Shown: positions 34,482-41,564 of the stretch, in pieces
How positions within the stretch are numbered: the first letter of the stretch is position 1
Layout: each line of letters begins with the position of its first letter
Source: an uncultured Eggerthella sp.
GTDB taxonomy: Bacteria > Actinomycetota > Coriobacteriia > Coriobacteriales > Eggerthellaceae
Assembly (NCBI GenBank): GCA_959607715.1
Contig: CAUHNN010000005.1
Location: 39,450-103,449 of the forward strand
Reading direction: 5' to 3'
DNA: 64,000 bases
Position numbers and translations under genes: made by a program
The notes under the pieces: generated by a model
What the model was told of the DNA's origin: nothing
Seen by the model: the letters and a program-made list of their open reading frames with translations, nothing else
Database searches by the model: none

Positions 34482-35480
34482 ATGGCAGGAAAGAAAATCG
34501 CTTCATTTGCGTTCGTCGGGGCGGAAGAGATCGCCTCTCCCGTGTCGCGCGCCCTTGAGCAGGCCGGCTTGGCAAAGGCTCCCAGCCCGGCATCGGCGGA
34601 TGCGGTCCTCACGTATTTCACCAACATCCCCTCACTTGAAGAAGCCTACTATGGAAGCGACGGCATCCTCCAAGGATCGGGGGAGGGCACGCTCTTCATC
34701 GATCTGAGCCCCTCCACCGTCACGTTCGCCCGCGAGCTCTACGCCATCGCGAGCAGCTACGGATGCAATGCCGTCGATGCCCCGCTCGTCGTGCGCGGCG
34801 CAGCCTGCCCGTCGGGCACCTTCTCGAACCCTTCTTCGCTCGGCATCCTTGCCGGTGCCGAGAAGGACGCCTTCGCATCGGCTCGTCCGCTGCTCGAGGC
34901 TTTTGCGCGCACGGTGTTTTGGGTGGGCAAGCCTGGAGCGGGTCAAGCTGCGAAAGTCGCTGCCACCTTCCAATCCGCCGCCGCCCTCGTCGGCATCGTC
35001 GAGGGGTATTCCGCCCTCGTTCGAAGCGAATCTTGCGTCGACCTTGAGGATCTTCGCGAGTTCTTCCAGGCCATGGGAATGCTTACCGATGATCAAGAGC
35101 TGTTCTTCGATGCGTTGGTGGAGGAAAGCTACGAAGGAGACTATCGTCTCGAGCACATGATGGGCGAGCTCGCCGCAGCGCTTTCTTCGGTCGACGACGG
35201 CGACATGATCATGCCTCAGGCCGAATCCGCTTTCCGCCTGATGGAGCTTCTCGCTATGGTCGGCGGCGTTGCGTATGCCCCCGCTGCTCTTCGTCTCGCT
35301 TTCGAGGATGATGAGGCGGGGGTGCGCCATGGACTTGATTGGTCTCGTGCGGAAGGCGCTTACGAGCAGGGGCATGAATGCTCGTGCGGCCACGATCACG
35401 AGGACGGTCATGAATGCTCGTGCGGTCACGATCATGACCACGGCAATCCGATCGCGGGATTCAGCTTCTCGGCCAATTAG
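34482..35480 (+). CDS. Hydroxyacid-dehydrogenase-like protein with His/Cys-rich metal-binding tail
   Basis: 332 residues. Residues 1-285 follow the 3-hydroxyisobutyrate dehydrogenase/6-phosphogluconate dehydrogenase-like plan: GTLFIDLSPSTVTFARELYAIASSYGCNAVDAPLV, GILAGAEKDAFASARPLLEAFARTVFWVGKPGAGQAAKVAA (position of the catalytic Lys). However, the N-terminal nucleotide loop, normally GLGxMG, reads GAEEIA, and the substrate motif DAPVSGG reads DAPLVVRG. The C-terminus carries two CSCGHDH units in a His/Asp/Glu-rich tail (35380-35450), a probable metal site. Probably not a standard NAD-dependent dehydrogenase. ATG 34482 has GAGGAG nine bases upstream. A radical SAM gene follows 10 bases later. 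Confidence 0.75.
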   Translation: MAGKKIASFAFVGAEEIASPVSRALEQAGLAKAPSPASADAVLTYFTNIPSLEEAYYGSDGILQGSGEGTLFIDLSPSTVTFARELYAIASSYGCNAVDAPLVVRGAACPSGTFSNPSSLGILAGAEKDAFASARPLLEAFARTVFWVGKPGAGQAAKVAATFQSAAALVGIVEGYSALVRSESCVDLEDLREFFQAMGMLTDDQELFFDALVEESYEGDYRLEHMMGELAAALSSVDDGDMIMPQAESAFRLMELLAMVGGVAYAPAALRLAFEDDEAGVRHGLDWSRAEGAYEQGHECSCGHDHEDGHECSCGHDHDHGNPIAGFSFSAN

Positions 35481-35489
35481 GTTCTCTCG

Positions 35490-36407
35490 ATGGATTTCGA
35501 TGGGCAGGAGCTTTATTCGTCGTGTTGCCTGTGCCCTCGGGCGTGCGGCGTCGATCGGAACAACGGGAAGCTCGGCGTGTGCGGTGCGGGAGCGACCGTT
35601 CGGATAGGACGGGCCGCTCTTCATTGGTGGGAAGAGCCGCCTCTCGTGGGCGATCGCGGCAGCGGAGCGGTCTTCTTTTCCTCCTGCCCGTTAGGGTGCG
35701 TCTATTGTCAAAACAAGGACTTGACGAAGGGCGCGGGCGTAGACGTTCCCGATGGGAGCCTTGATGAGGTGCTTTTGCGCCTGCAGGATAGCGAAGGCGC
35801 TGCGAATATCAACCTCGTGACGCCGTCTCACTATGCCCCGACGATAGCGGCTTCTCTTCGCCGTTTGAGGGAAACCGGGAAACTGCGCATCCCGGTCGTG
35901 TTCAATACGTCGAGCTACGAGGCGATTTCGACCCTGCGGCTGTTCGATGGGCTTGTGGACGTCTATCTGGCGGACTTCAAGTACGTCGATCCCGCCGAGG
36001 CTCACTTGCTTTCCCGTGCGGCCGACTACCCCGCGGTCGCCAAGAAGGCGCTTGAGGAAATGATCAGGCAGGTTCCCGCCTGGGAAGAGGATGGCGAGGG
36101 GATGCTCCTTCGCGGGGTGATCGTTCGCCATCTTGTTTTGCCCGGCCGCATCGAGGCTTCCCTAAGGGCCCTGGATGCCCTTTTGCCCCTGCGTGAAAAG
36201 ATGAGGCTCAGCATCATGAGCCAGTACACCCCGCTTAGCGGCGACCTTGCTCGCTACGGGCTGCAAGGTCGCGTTTCGAGGGAGAATTACGAACGCGTGC
36301 TCGATTATGCCGATTTCCTCGGCTTCGAGGACTACTTCTGGCAGGAGGGGGGAGCTGCCGAGGAAAGCTTCGTTCCCGCTTTCGACGGAACGGGCGTGCT
36401 TCGATAG
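35490..36407 (+). CDS. Radical SAM protein, PflX/pyruvate formate-lyase activase-like
   Basis: 305 residues with the radical SAM cluster motif SSCPLGCVYCQN (CxxxCxxC) at about residue 70, preceded by a cysteine-rich N-terminus LYSSCCLCPRACGVDRNNGKLGVCGAG that is typical of the COG1313 group. Other features: NLVTPSHYAPTIAASLRRL, PVVFNTSSYEAISTLRLFDGLVDVYLADFKYVDP and LRGVIVRHLVLPGRIEASLRALD. The family is annotated as putative PFL-activating enzyme, but its true target is not known. No pyruvate formate-lyase gene is in the window. Close linkage to the preceding metal-tail protein suggests co-transcription. Confidence 0.88.
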   Translation: MDFDGQELYSSCCLCPRACGVDRNNGKLGVCGAGATVRIGRAALHWWEEPPLVGDRGSGAVFFSSCPLGCVYCQNKDLTKGAGVDVPDGSLDEVLLRLQDSEGAANINLVTPSHYAPTIAASLRRLRETGKLRIPVVFNTSSYEAISTLRLFDGLVDVYLADFKYVDPAEAHLLSRAADYPAVAKKALEEMIRQVPAWEEDGEGMLLRGVIVRHLVLPGRIEASLRALDALLPLREKMRLSIMSQYTPLSGDLARYGLQGRVSRENYERVLDYADFLGFEDYFWQEGGAAEESFVPAFDGTGVLR

Positions 36408-36480
36408 GGACGGGCATGGGTTGCGCGAGGTGTTTTTTCTTCTGTCGCGTTGCTTGCCTGTGGCATAATAAGATGACTTC

Positions 36481-36555
36481 GCCGGCATGGCGCAACGGTA
36501 GCGCAACTGATTTGTAATCAGTGGGTTGCGGGTTCGATTCCTGTTGCCGGCACCA
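36481..36555 (+). tRNA. tRNA-Thr(TGT)
   Basis: Complete cloverleaf: acceptor GCCGGCA (36481-36487) with TGCCGGC (36545-36551), D arm TGGCGCAACGGTAGC, anticodon stem ACTGA/TCAGT with loop TTTGTAA (anticodon TGT), T arm GCGGGTTCGATTCCTGT, discriminator A, and encoded CCA (36553-36555). Followed by its own terminator. Confidence 0.97.
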
Positions 36556-36565
36556 TTAAAACACC

Positions 36566-36602
36566 TGGCCAACGCTTGTTTTTGCGTTGGCCATTTTCTT
36601 TT
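36566..36602 (+). terminator. Rho-independent terminator after tRNA-Thr
   Basis: TGGCCAACGC (36566-36575) / GCGTTGGCCA (36584-36593) stem followed by TTTTCTTTTTT. Confidence 0.9.
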
Positions 36603-36822
36603 TTGAGGGTGCTATTTCCCTTCCTTTGCATGATGCGTTTCTGCGGCGGCATCGTGTGAAGGAGGCGCAATGGTGAATTCCGTGACGCCCCGTTCGCTTC
36701 GAACGTCAATGGATCCTCCGGGGGCGAGGGCTATGCTTCGACTTATTTCTCGCTTGTCGTTTCCGATGCGCCCGTAAGGAAGGAAGTTGCATTTTGCGCT
36801 GACGGCCAGTGAGCCGGGCTTC
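36603..36822. other. Intergenic stretch with coding-like minus-strand reading, no start codon
   Basis: About 220 bases without a convincing gene. Read on the minus strand from about 36822 down to a stop at 36614-36612, one frame stays open and reads protein-like (NDKREISRSIALAPGG, then SIDVRSERGVTEFTI), but there is no ATG, GTG or TTG start with a ribosome-binding site. On the plus strand a 35-codon frame, ATG 36670 to TAA 36777, follows AAGGAGG at 36659-36665 but codes for an uninformative peptide. Could be a gene remnant; not resolved. Confidence 0.3.
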
Positions 36823-37053
36823 CTATTCGAAGTCTTCTGTCTCGATTTCTTCGAGCGTCTCGACGTGAAGGCAGATCTCGTTTCCGTTGTCGTCCATGTA
36901 CCAGCAGTAATGGCCGCGTTCGTCTTCGGTGAAGGAGATGATCTCCCAGTCGAGGTAGCGCTTGATGTTCTCGTCGCTCGGTTCGAGGTCGGCGTACTCG
37001 AGGATCGTGAGGGCGGCTTCTTTCTGGCGCTGCGACAGTTCTTCTATGTTCAT
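36823..37053 (-). CDS. Small acidic hypothetical protein
   Basis: 76 residues, strongly acidic: N-terminal helical segment (NIEELSQRQKEAALTILEYADLEPSDENIKRYLDWEI) followed by a short beta-like part (ISFTEDERGHYCWYMDDNGNEICLHVETLEEIETEDFE). I do not recognise a family. Support for being real: a good ribosome-binding site (AAGGAGCCCC) before ATG 37053 on the minus strand, normal codon use, and an ordered composition. Same orientation as the cupin and ahcY genes upstream of it, so it may be the last gene of that unit. No transmembrane segment or signal peptide. Confidence 0.7.
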   Translation of the reverse strand: MNIEELSQRQKEAALTILEYADLEPSDENIKRYLDWEIISFTEDERGHYCWYMDDNGNEICLHVETLEEIETEDFE

Positions 37054-37124
37054 GGGGCTCCTTACGCGTTCGGCCCTCCCTGCCTGCTTAAGCGGGGAGG
37101 GCCGAAGGACTTGCGGGGTGGTGG

Positions 37125-37472
37125 CTACTTGCTCTTCTGAATGACGGCGACGAACGAGAGCGCCTCGTCGTTGGGGTTGGAAATGCCGTGCGAGCTGCCG
37201 TCGGGGCAGTAGAGCACATCTCCCTTTTCGACGGCGTATTCAACGCCGTCTTCGACGTAGAGGCCCGACCCGGCGGTGATGAAATACAGCTCGCTGTCGC
37301 CTTCGTGCTTGTGGACGCCAAGGGAAGCGTGCGGCTCGACGGTGTTGTGGGCGACGTAGGTGCAGATGCCGCCGAGCTGATCGTCGACGAGCAGGGAATC
37401 GCGGTGCATGCGACCCTGACCGCCTTTGACGTTTTCGATGATTGCGGGTTCGCGGTCCTTGATGACGGGCAT
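37125..37472 (-). CDS. Cupin domain protein
   Basis: 115 residues, single small cupin barrel: EPHASLGVHKHEGDSELYFITAGSGLYVEDGVEYAVEKGDVLYCPDGSSHGISN. This contains cupin motif 1 (G-x-H-x-H-x(5)-E, here GVHKHEGDSELYFI) and motif 2 (PDGSSHGI), with the metal-binding His and Glu residues conserved. Such stand-alone cupins have diverse roles (isomerase, dioxygenase, sensor), so function is not assigned. ATG 37472 has AAGGAGG upstream; 48 further bases of open frame upstream hold no homology. Lies between ahcY and the small acidic gene. Confidence 0.88.
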   Translation of the reverse strand: MPVIKDREPAIIENVKGGQGRMHRDSLLVDDQLGGICTYVAHNTVEPHASLGVHKHEGDSELYFITAGSGLYVEDGVEYAVEKGDVLYCPDGSSHGISNPNDEALSFVAVIQKSK

Positions 37473-37497
37473 GGTTTCCTCCTTGTGTTCGTCCCCT

Positions 37498-37530
37498 TCA
37501 AGAAAAGGACCCGAATGCAACGGGTCCTTT
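37498..37530 (-). terminator. Rho-independent terminator after ahcY (minus strand)
   Basis: AAAGGACCCG (37530-37521, minus) pairs with CGGGTCCTTT (37513-37504), then TTCTT on the minus strand; separates ahcY from the cupin gene downstream, which has its own ribosome-binding site. Confidence 0.82.
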
Positions 37531-37541
37531 CGCGGTTTCGT

Positions 37542-38801
37542 TTAGACAGTGCCGAGTTCCCATGAGTTGAGGTAGGCGATCTGCTCCTCGGTCAGGGTAT
37601 CGATCTTCGCGCCGAGCGTCTCGAGCTTGAGGCGCGCGATGGCGTCGTCGATGTCGCGCGGGACATCGTAGCAGTCGGGTTCCATCTCGCCGGCGTGCTT
37701 GACCATGTATTCAGCGCACAGCGCTTGATTGGCGAAGCTCATGTCCATGACCGATGCCGGATGGCCTTCAGCGCAGGAGAGGTTCACGAGGCGTCCGTCG
37801 GCAAGGAGGACGACGGTGCGCCCATCGCCGAGCGTGTATTCCTCGACCAGGGGACGGAGCGTCTTGTGGGACGCGGCGTTCTCTTCGAGCCAAGGGATGT
37901 TGATCTCGGAATTGAAGTGGCCGGAGTTGCAGATGATAGCGCCGTCCTTCATGTTCTCGAACATGGGGCCATCGATGACGTTGAGGTCGCCGGTGACGGT
38001 GACCCAGACGTCGCATTCCTTGGCGGCTTCGACTGCGGGCATGACGCGGAAGCCGTCCATGATGGCCTCAAGGGCCTTGAGCGGGTCAACTTCGCAGACG
38101 ATGACCTGGGCGCCCATTCCCCGGCCGCGGTTGGCGACGCCGCGTCCGCACCAGCCGTATCCGGAGACGACGAGGGTGCGACCTGCCAGGAGGCGGTTGG
38201 TCGCGCGGATGATGCCGTCAAGGGTGGACTGGCCGGTTCCGTAGCGGTTGTCGAAGAAATGCTTGGTCTTCGCTTCGTTGACGGCGACGACCGGGAACTT
38301 CAGCGCATGCTGCTTGGCCATCGCGGCAAGGCGGACGACGCCCGTGGTGGTTTCCTCCGTGCCGCCGATGATGGTCTCAAGCGCGTCGGTGCGCGTATCG
38401 TGGATGCGACCGACGACGTCGGCGCCGTCGTCCATGGTGATCTGGGGAAGGGTGTCGATCACCGCGTCGACATGGCGGTAGTAGGTCTGCGTGTCCTCGC
38501 CCTTGATGGCGTGGACGGAGATGCCGAAATGCTTGACGAGCGCAGCGGCGGTGTCGTCCTGGGTGGAAAGCGGGTTGGATGCGCAGAGCGTCACCTCGGC
38601 GCCGCCGTCCTTGAGGGTGCGCATGAGGTTGGCGGTTTCGGTGGTGACGTGCAGGCAGGCGCCGATGCGCACGCCTTCGAGCGGGCGTTCTTCCGCGAAG
38701 CGCTTGCGGATGGATGCGAGCACGGGCATGTCGCGATCCGCCCAGAGGATACGGTCGAGCCCTGCGTCCGCGAGGGCGATATCTTTAATATCGTAGTTCA
38801 T
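37542..38801 (-). CDS. ahcY: Adenosylhomocysteinase
   Basis: Hydrolyses S-adenosylhomocysteine to adenosine and homocysteine, relieving inhibition of methyltransferases. 419 residues: GACLHVTTETANLMRTLKDGGAEVTLCASNPLSTQDD, EETTTGVVRLAAMA, NEAKTKHFFDNRYGTGQSTLDGI (catalytic Lys/Asp region), NAD-binding VVSGYGWCGRGVANRGRGMGAQV, VTGDLNVIDGPMFENMKDGAIICNSGHFNSEIN, and LSCAEGHPASVMDMSFANQALC. Lacks the about 40-residue insertion found in some bacterial and plant enzymes. ATG 38801 has AAGGAGG upstream. No SAH riboswitch is recognisable in front of it. Confidence 0.96.
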   Translation of the reverse strand: MNYDIKDIALADAGLDRILWADRDMPVLASIRKRFAEERPLEGVRIGACLHVTTETANLMRTLKDGGAEVTLCASNPLSTQDDTAAALVKHFGISVHAIKGEDTQTYYRHVDAVIDTLPQITMDDGADVVGRIHDTRTDALETIIGGTEETTTGVVRLAAMAKQHALKFPVVAVNEAKTKHFFDNRYGTGQSTLDGIIRATNRLLAGRTLVVSGYGWCGRGVANRGRGMGAQVIVCEVDPLKALEAIMDGFRVMPAVEAAKECDVWVTVTGDLNVIDGPMFENMKDGAIICNSGHFNSEINIPWLEENAASHKTLRPLVEEYTLGDGRTVVLLADGRLVNLSCAEGHPASVMDMSFANQALCAEYMVKHAGEMEPDCYDVPRDIDDAIARLKLETLGAKIDTLTEEQIAYLNSWELGTV

Positions 38802-39084
38802 TCGAACCTCCTTCGTCAGGATCGAGGATACCATGCCGTAGGCTCTTTGCCGCGCGTCGCGGCCGCTTTCCCCGTGTACGGGGCGCGCGATAGTGTGGAG
38901 AGTATATGCAGACCCGGCGAGGAATCGCCTGCATTCGCGCCCACGAGGGCTTTCGAGCTAACAAAAACCTGTCAATCGAGCCCTTCTTCGGCAAGAGCGT
39001 CTATAATCCTCAAGGCTGGAATGAGCGACCTCTTGCGAAGAGAGCCGGCGTATTTCCGGCGATTGTTCGTTTTTGGAGGGACCT

Positions 39085-40404
39085 GTGCTCGATCAGTTCT
39101 TGTCGTCGCTTTCGTTCGTCGACATTTTCAACGGCTGCGTTTTCGTGGCGTTTTCCGTTTGCTACGCCTATCAGATCTTCTACGTGTTCGTGACGCTGAC
39201 GAAGAAGCCGCCCCAATTGACGGCCAAGAAGAACCATCGCTACGCTGCCGTCATCTGCGCGCGCAACGAGAACGCGGTCATCGGCGACCTCATCCACAGC
39301 ATCCGCGTGCAGAATTACCCGCAGGAGCTGATCGACATCTTCGTCGTTGCCGACAACTGCACCGACAACACCGCCGCTGTGGCGCAGGAAGCGGGGGCGA
39401 TCGTCTTCCCCCGGTTCAACGACAAGGAGATCGGCAAGGGGTACGCGCTCGACTACGGTTTCGCCTGCATCCGCGAGCACTACCGTGAAAACGGCTACGA
39501 GGCCTACTTCGTCTTCGATGCCGACAACGTGCTCGACGTGAACTACTTCCGCGAGATGAACAAGGTCTACGACAACGGCGCCATCGCCTCGACGAGCTAC
39601 CGCAATTCCAAGAACTACGGTTCCAACTGGATCACCGCCGGCTATGCCGTGTGGTTCATGCGCGAAGCGAAGTACCTTTCCCAGGCGCGCTTGACCTTGG
39701 GAACGAGCTGCGCCGTTTCCGGCACCGGTTTCTTCATCAGCTCGAAGGTCATCGACGAGATGGGCGGCTGGAAATACCATCTGCTCACCGAGGACATCGA
39801 GTTCTCGACGAACACCATCATCAAAGGCCAGCGCATCGCCTACTGTCCCACGGCGATGCTCTACGACGAGCAGCCGCTCACCTTCAAGGACTCGTGGAAC
39901 CAGCGCTTCCGTTGGGCGAAGGGTTTTTACCAGGTCTTCTTCGGTTACGGCTCCCAGCTTCTGAAGGGCATCTTCACCAATCCCAAGGGCGCGCGCTTCG
40001 CATGCTACGACATGCTCATGACCATCTGCCCGGCGATGCTCCTGACCATCACCACCATCGTGTTCAACGCGATCATCGTGGTGCTTGGCCTTACCGGCGC
40101 TATGTCGACAGGCACCATGATCACCTCGTCGCTGTCCTCCATTTTCTTCTGTCTGTTCAACTTCACGCTTTTCATGTTCATGTTCGGCGCTCTCACCACC
40201 TTCACCGAGTGGGATAACATCCATGCGGCGCCCGGCAAGAAGATCTTCTACATGTTCACGTTCCCCCTGTTCATGATCACCTATATCCCGATCGCGCTCG
40301 TCGCTTTGGTCAAGAAGGCTTCGTGGAAGCCGATCCAGCACAGCATCTCGGTCGACGTTCAGGAGTTCGCGCAGGCCAACGCCAAGGACGCCGACAGGAT
40401 CTAG
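39085..40404 (+). CDS. Membrane family 2 glycosyltransferase, processive type
   Basis: 439 residues. One N-terminal membrane helix (about residues 10-33), then a GT-A domain with AAVICARNENAVIGDLIHSI, VADNCTDNT, FVFDADNVLD (DxD), SGTGFFIS, LTEDIEFSTNTIIKG (TED) and the QxxRW motif NQRFRWAKGF, followed by three to four C-terminal helices (CPAMLLTITTIVFNAIIVVLG and others). The D, DxD, TED, QxxRW set is that of processive synthases such as cellulose, poly-GlcNAc and hyaluronan synthases. It therefore probably extrudes an exopolysaccharide, sugar unknown. No other polysaccharide genes adjoin. GTG 39085 has GGAGGG four bases upstream; a TTG at 39073 is the alternative. Confidence 0.88.
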   Translation: MLDQFLSSLSFVDIFNGCVFVAFSVCYAYQIFYVFVTLTKKPPQLTAKKNHRYAAVICARNENAVIGDLIHSIRVQNYPQELIDIFVVADNCTDNTAAVAQEAGAIVFPRFNDKEIGKGYALDYGFACIREHYRENGYEAYFVFDADNVLDVNYFREMNKVYDNGAIASTSYRNSKNYGSNWITAGYAVWFMREAKYLSQARLTLGTSCAVSGTGFFISSKVIDEMGGWKYHLLTEDIEFSTNTIIKGQRIAYCPTAMLYDEQPLTFKDSWNQRFRWAKGFYQVFFGYGSQLLKGIFTNPKGARFACYDMLMTICPAMLLTITTIVFNAIIVVLGLTGAMSTGTMITSSLSSIFFCLFNFTLFMFMFGALTTFTEWDNIHAAPGKKIFYMFTFPLFMITYIPIALVALVKKASWKPIQHSISVDVQEFAQANAKDADRI

Positions 40405-40422
40405 CGTTCTTCCCGCTCGTTT

Positions 40423-41145
40423 TCACGCGCGGGCGAACACGAGTGCGCGTACCGTTTCCGCCCCCGCCTCCCGCAACACCTGAGCCGCTCCGCGCAGGGT
40501 CGCGCCGGTCGTGAACACATCGTCGACGATGATCACCTCCTTCGGTATGCGCGAAGGCGAGGCGAGCGAGAAGGCGGCTTTCGCGTTGCGCGAGCGCTGC
40601 TTCGCCTCGAGGGAGCGCTGGTCTTTCCTTCTGTTGGCCGCAAGAAGGTTTTCGGGCGGCAGCTCGGTGGCGATTCCGATGGCCCTGGAGAGTGTCTCGA
40701 TGTGGTCGAACCCCCTCTCTTCGCGCGCGTCGCGTCTGGCGGGGATGGGGACGAGCGTGCCGGAGCGCCATGCGCGCGGCAGCGCCCGAGCCATCAAGGC
40801 GGCTATCGGATCGGCGAGCCGCATCTCGCCCTTGTCCTTGTACGTCACGATGATCCTTCTTGTTTTTTCTGTGAGCCGCGTCGCGCTTGCGCAGGCGTCG
40901 ATCCCGAAGGAGTCGAGTTCTCTCCAGGCAAGCGTCGCTGAGTTGCATTCGGTGCAGACGGTGATGCCGAAGGCGGCTCCGCACGCGGGGCATGCCTTCA
41001 GTCGATCGATGTAGGGAAGGGTCAGCAGGCATCTTTCGCAGATCACCTGCCCCGGCTTGTCGCATACGGCGCAGCGCGCCGGCCACATCGTTTCGGCCAT
41101 GCTTTCGGCCAGCGTCGCTAGCGCAGCTCCGATGGAGAGCCTCAC
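40423..41145 (-). CDS. comFC: ComF family phosphoribosyltransferase-like protein
   Basis: 240 residues. N-terminal zinc-finger-like cysteines (CAVCDKPGQVICERCLL, ACPACGAAF, CTECNSA), then a type I phosphoribosyltransferase domain ending in VIIVDDVFTTGATLRGAAQVLREAGA (PRPP-binding loop). LVPIPARRDAREERGFDHIETLSRAI is the ComFC/GntX signature. In transformable bacteria ComFC works with the helicase ComFA; no comFA is in the window, so a role in DNA uptake is not proven. GTG 41145 has GGAGGAGG upstream and fits the homology start; longer upstream frame has no homology. Convergent with the glycosyltransferase gene. Confidence 0.88.
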   Translation of the reverse strand: MRLSIGAALATLAESMAETMWPARCAVCDKPGQVICERCLLTLPYIDRLKACPACGAAFGITVCTECNSATLAWRELDSFGIDACASATRLTEKTRRIIVTYKDKGEMRLADPIAALMARALPRAWRSGTLVPIPARRDAREERGFDHIETLSRAIGIATELPPENLLAANRRKDQRSLEAKQRSRNAKAAFSLASPSRIPKEVIIVDDVFTTGATLRGAAQVLREAGAETVRALVFARA

Positions 41146-41292
41146 GCCTCCTCCTTTCCTTCTGTTCTTTCGTCTTTCGGCCCGATTTTCCCGCTCGGAT
41201 CGAACGGGCAGCGAAACGCCATGCGATACGCTGTAGGGCATCGTCGTGTGCGGTTGGGGCGAAAATGAGGAAAGTGTGACGGTATCTGATAG

Positions 41293-41500
41293 ACTAGGAA
41301 TGCTTCTTTCAGGTCTGTGGTTGCGGGTTTTCCTAGTCCAAGGCAGATGCGGTCGAAAGGATCCACGTAAGTTATCGGCCTCGCCGAAACGAGCATGGCG
41401 CATCCTAGAGGTAAGACGTACCGCCCGGATGAGCGACATGGGGTCGCGCGGGCGAGAGGGCGGCGTTCCGTTCGGAGCTTAGTCCCGGTACGCGAGTGTG
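41293..41500 (+). promoter_or_regulatory. Multi-stem structured leader or small RNA upstream of binding-protein gene
   Basis: The 41146-41564 gap holds no gene but several inverted repeats: ACTAGGAA (41293-41300)/TTCCTAGT (41330-41337); AGGAT (41358-41362)/ATCCT (41402-41406) enclosing CTCG/CGAG; and CGTACCG (41417-41423)/CGGTACG (41486-41492) enclosing the nested GCCCG/CGGGC and GCGAC/GTCGC. No U-run follows, so it may be the 5' leader of the lipoprotein gene. I cannot match it to a known riboswitch, 6S, SRP or tmRNA family by eye. Confidence 0.4.
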
Positions 41501-41564
41501 GGGTCAAAGACCAGGTCAGCTGGAAGGGGCATGTATGATCCGGAACGAGAGAGGAATCAACGCG

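Noticed and set aside
36670..36777. 35-codon plus-strand gene with AAGGAGG upstream
   Set aside because: Spacing to the ATG is short (four bases), the peptide is basic and Pro/Arg/Ser-rich as expected of a chance frame, and the opposite strand reads more protein-like.
37695..39488. Long plus-strand frame opposite ahcY running into the glycosyltransferase gene
   Set aside because: Covers ahcY in antisense and then an alternative frame of the glycosyltransferase; no protein-like motif.
41330..41360. Possible SRP RNA: CCAAGGCAGATG resembles part of E. coli 4.5S RNA
   Set aside because: The diagnostic conserved loop sequence (GGAAGGAAGCAG type) is absent upstream of it, so the match is coincidental.
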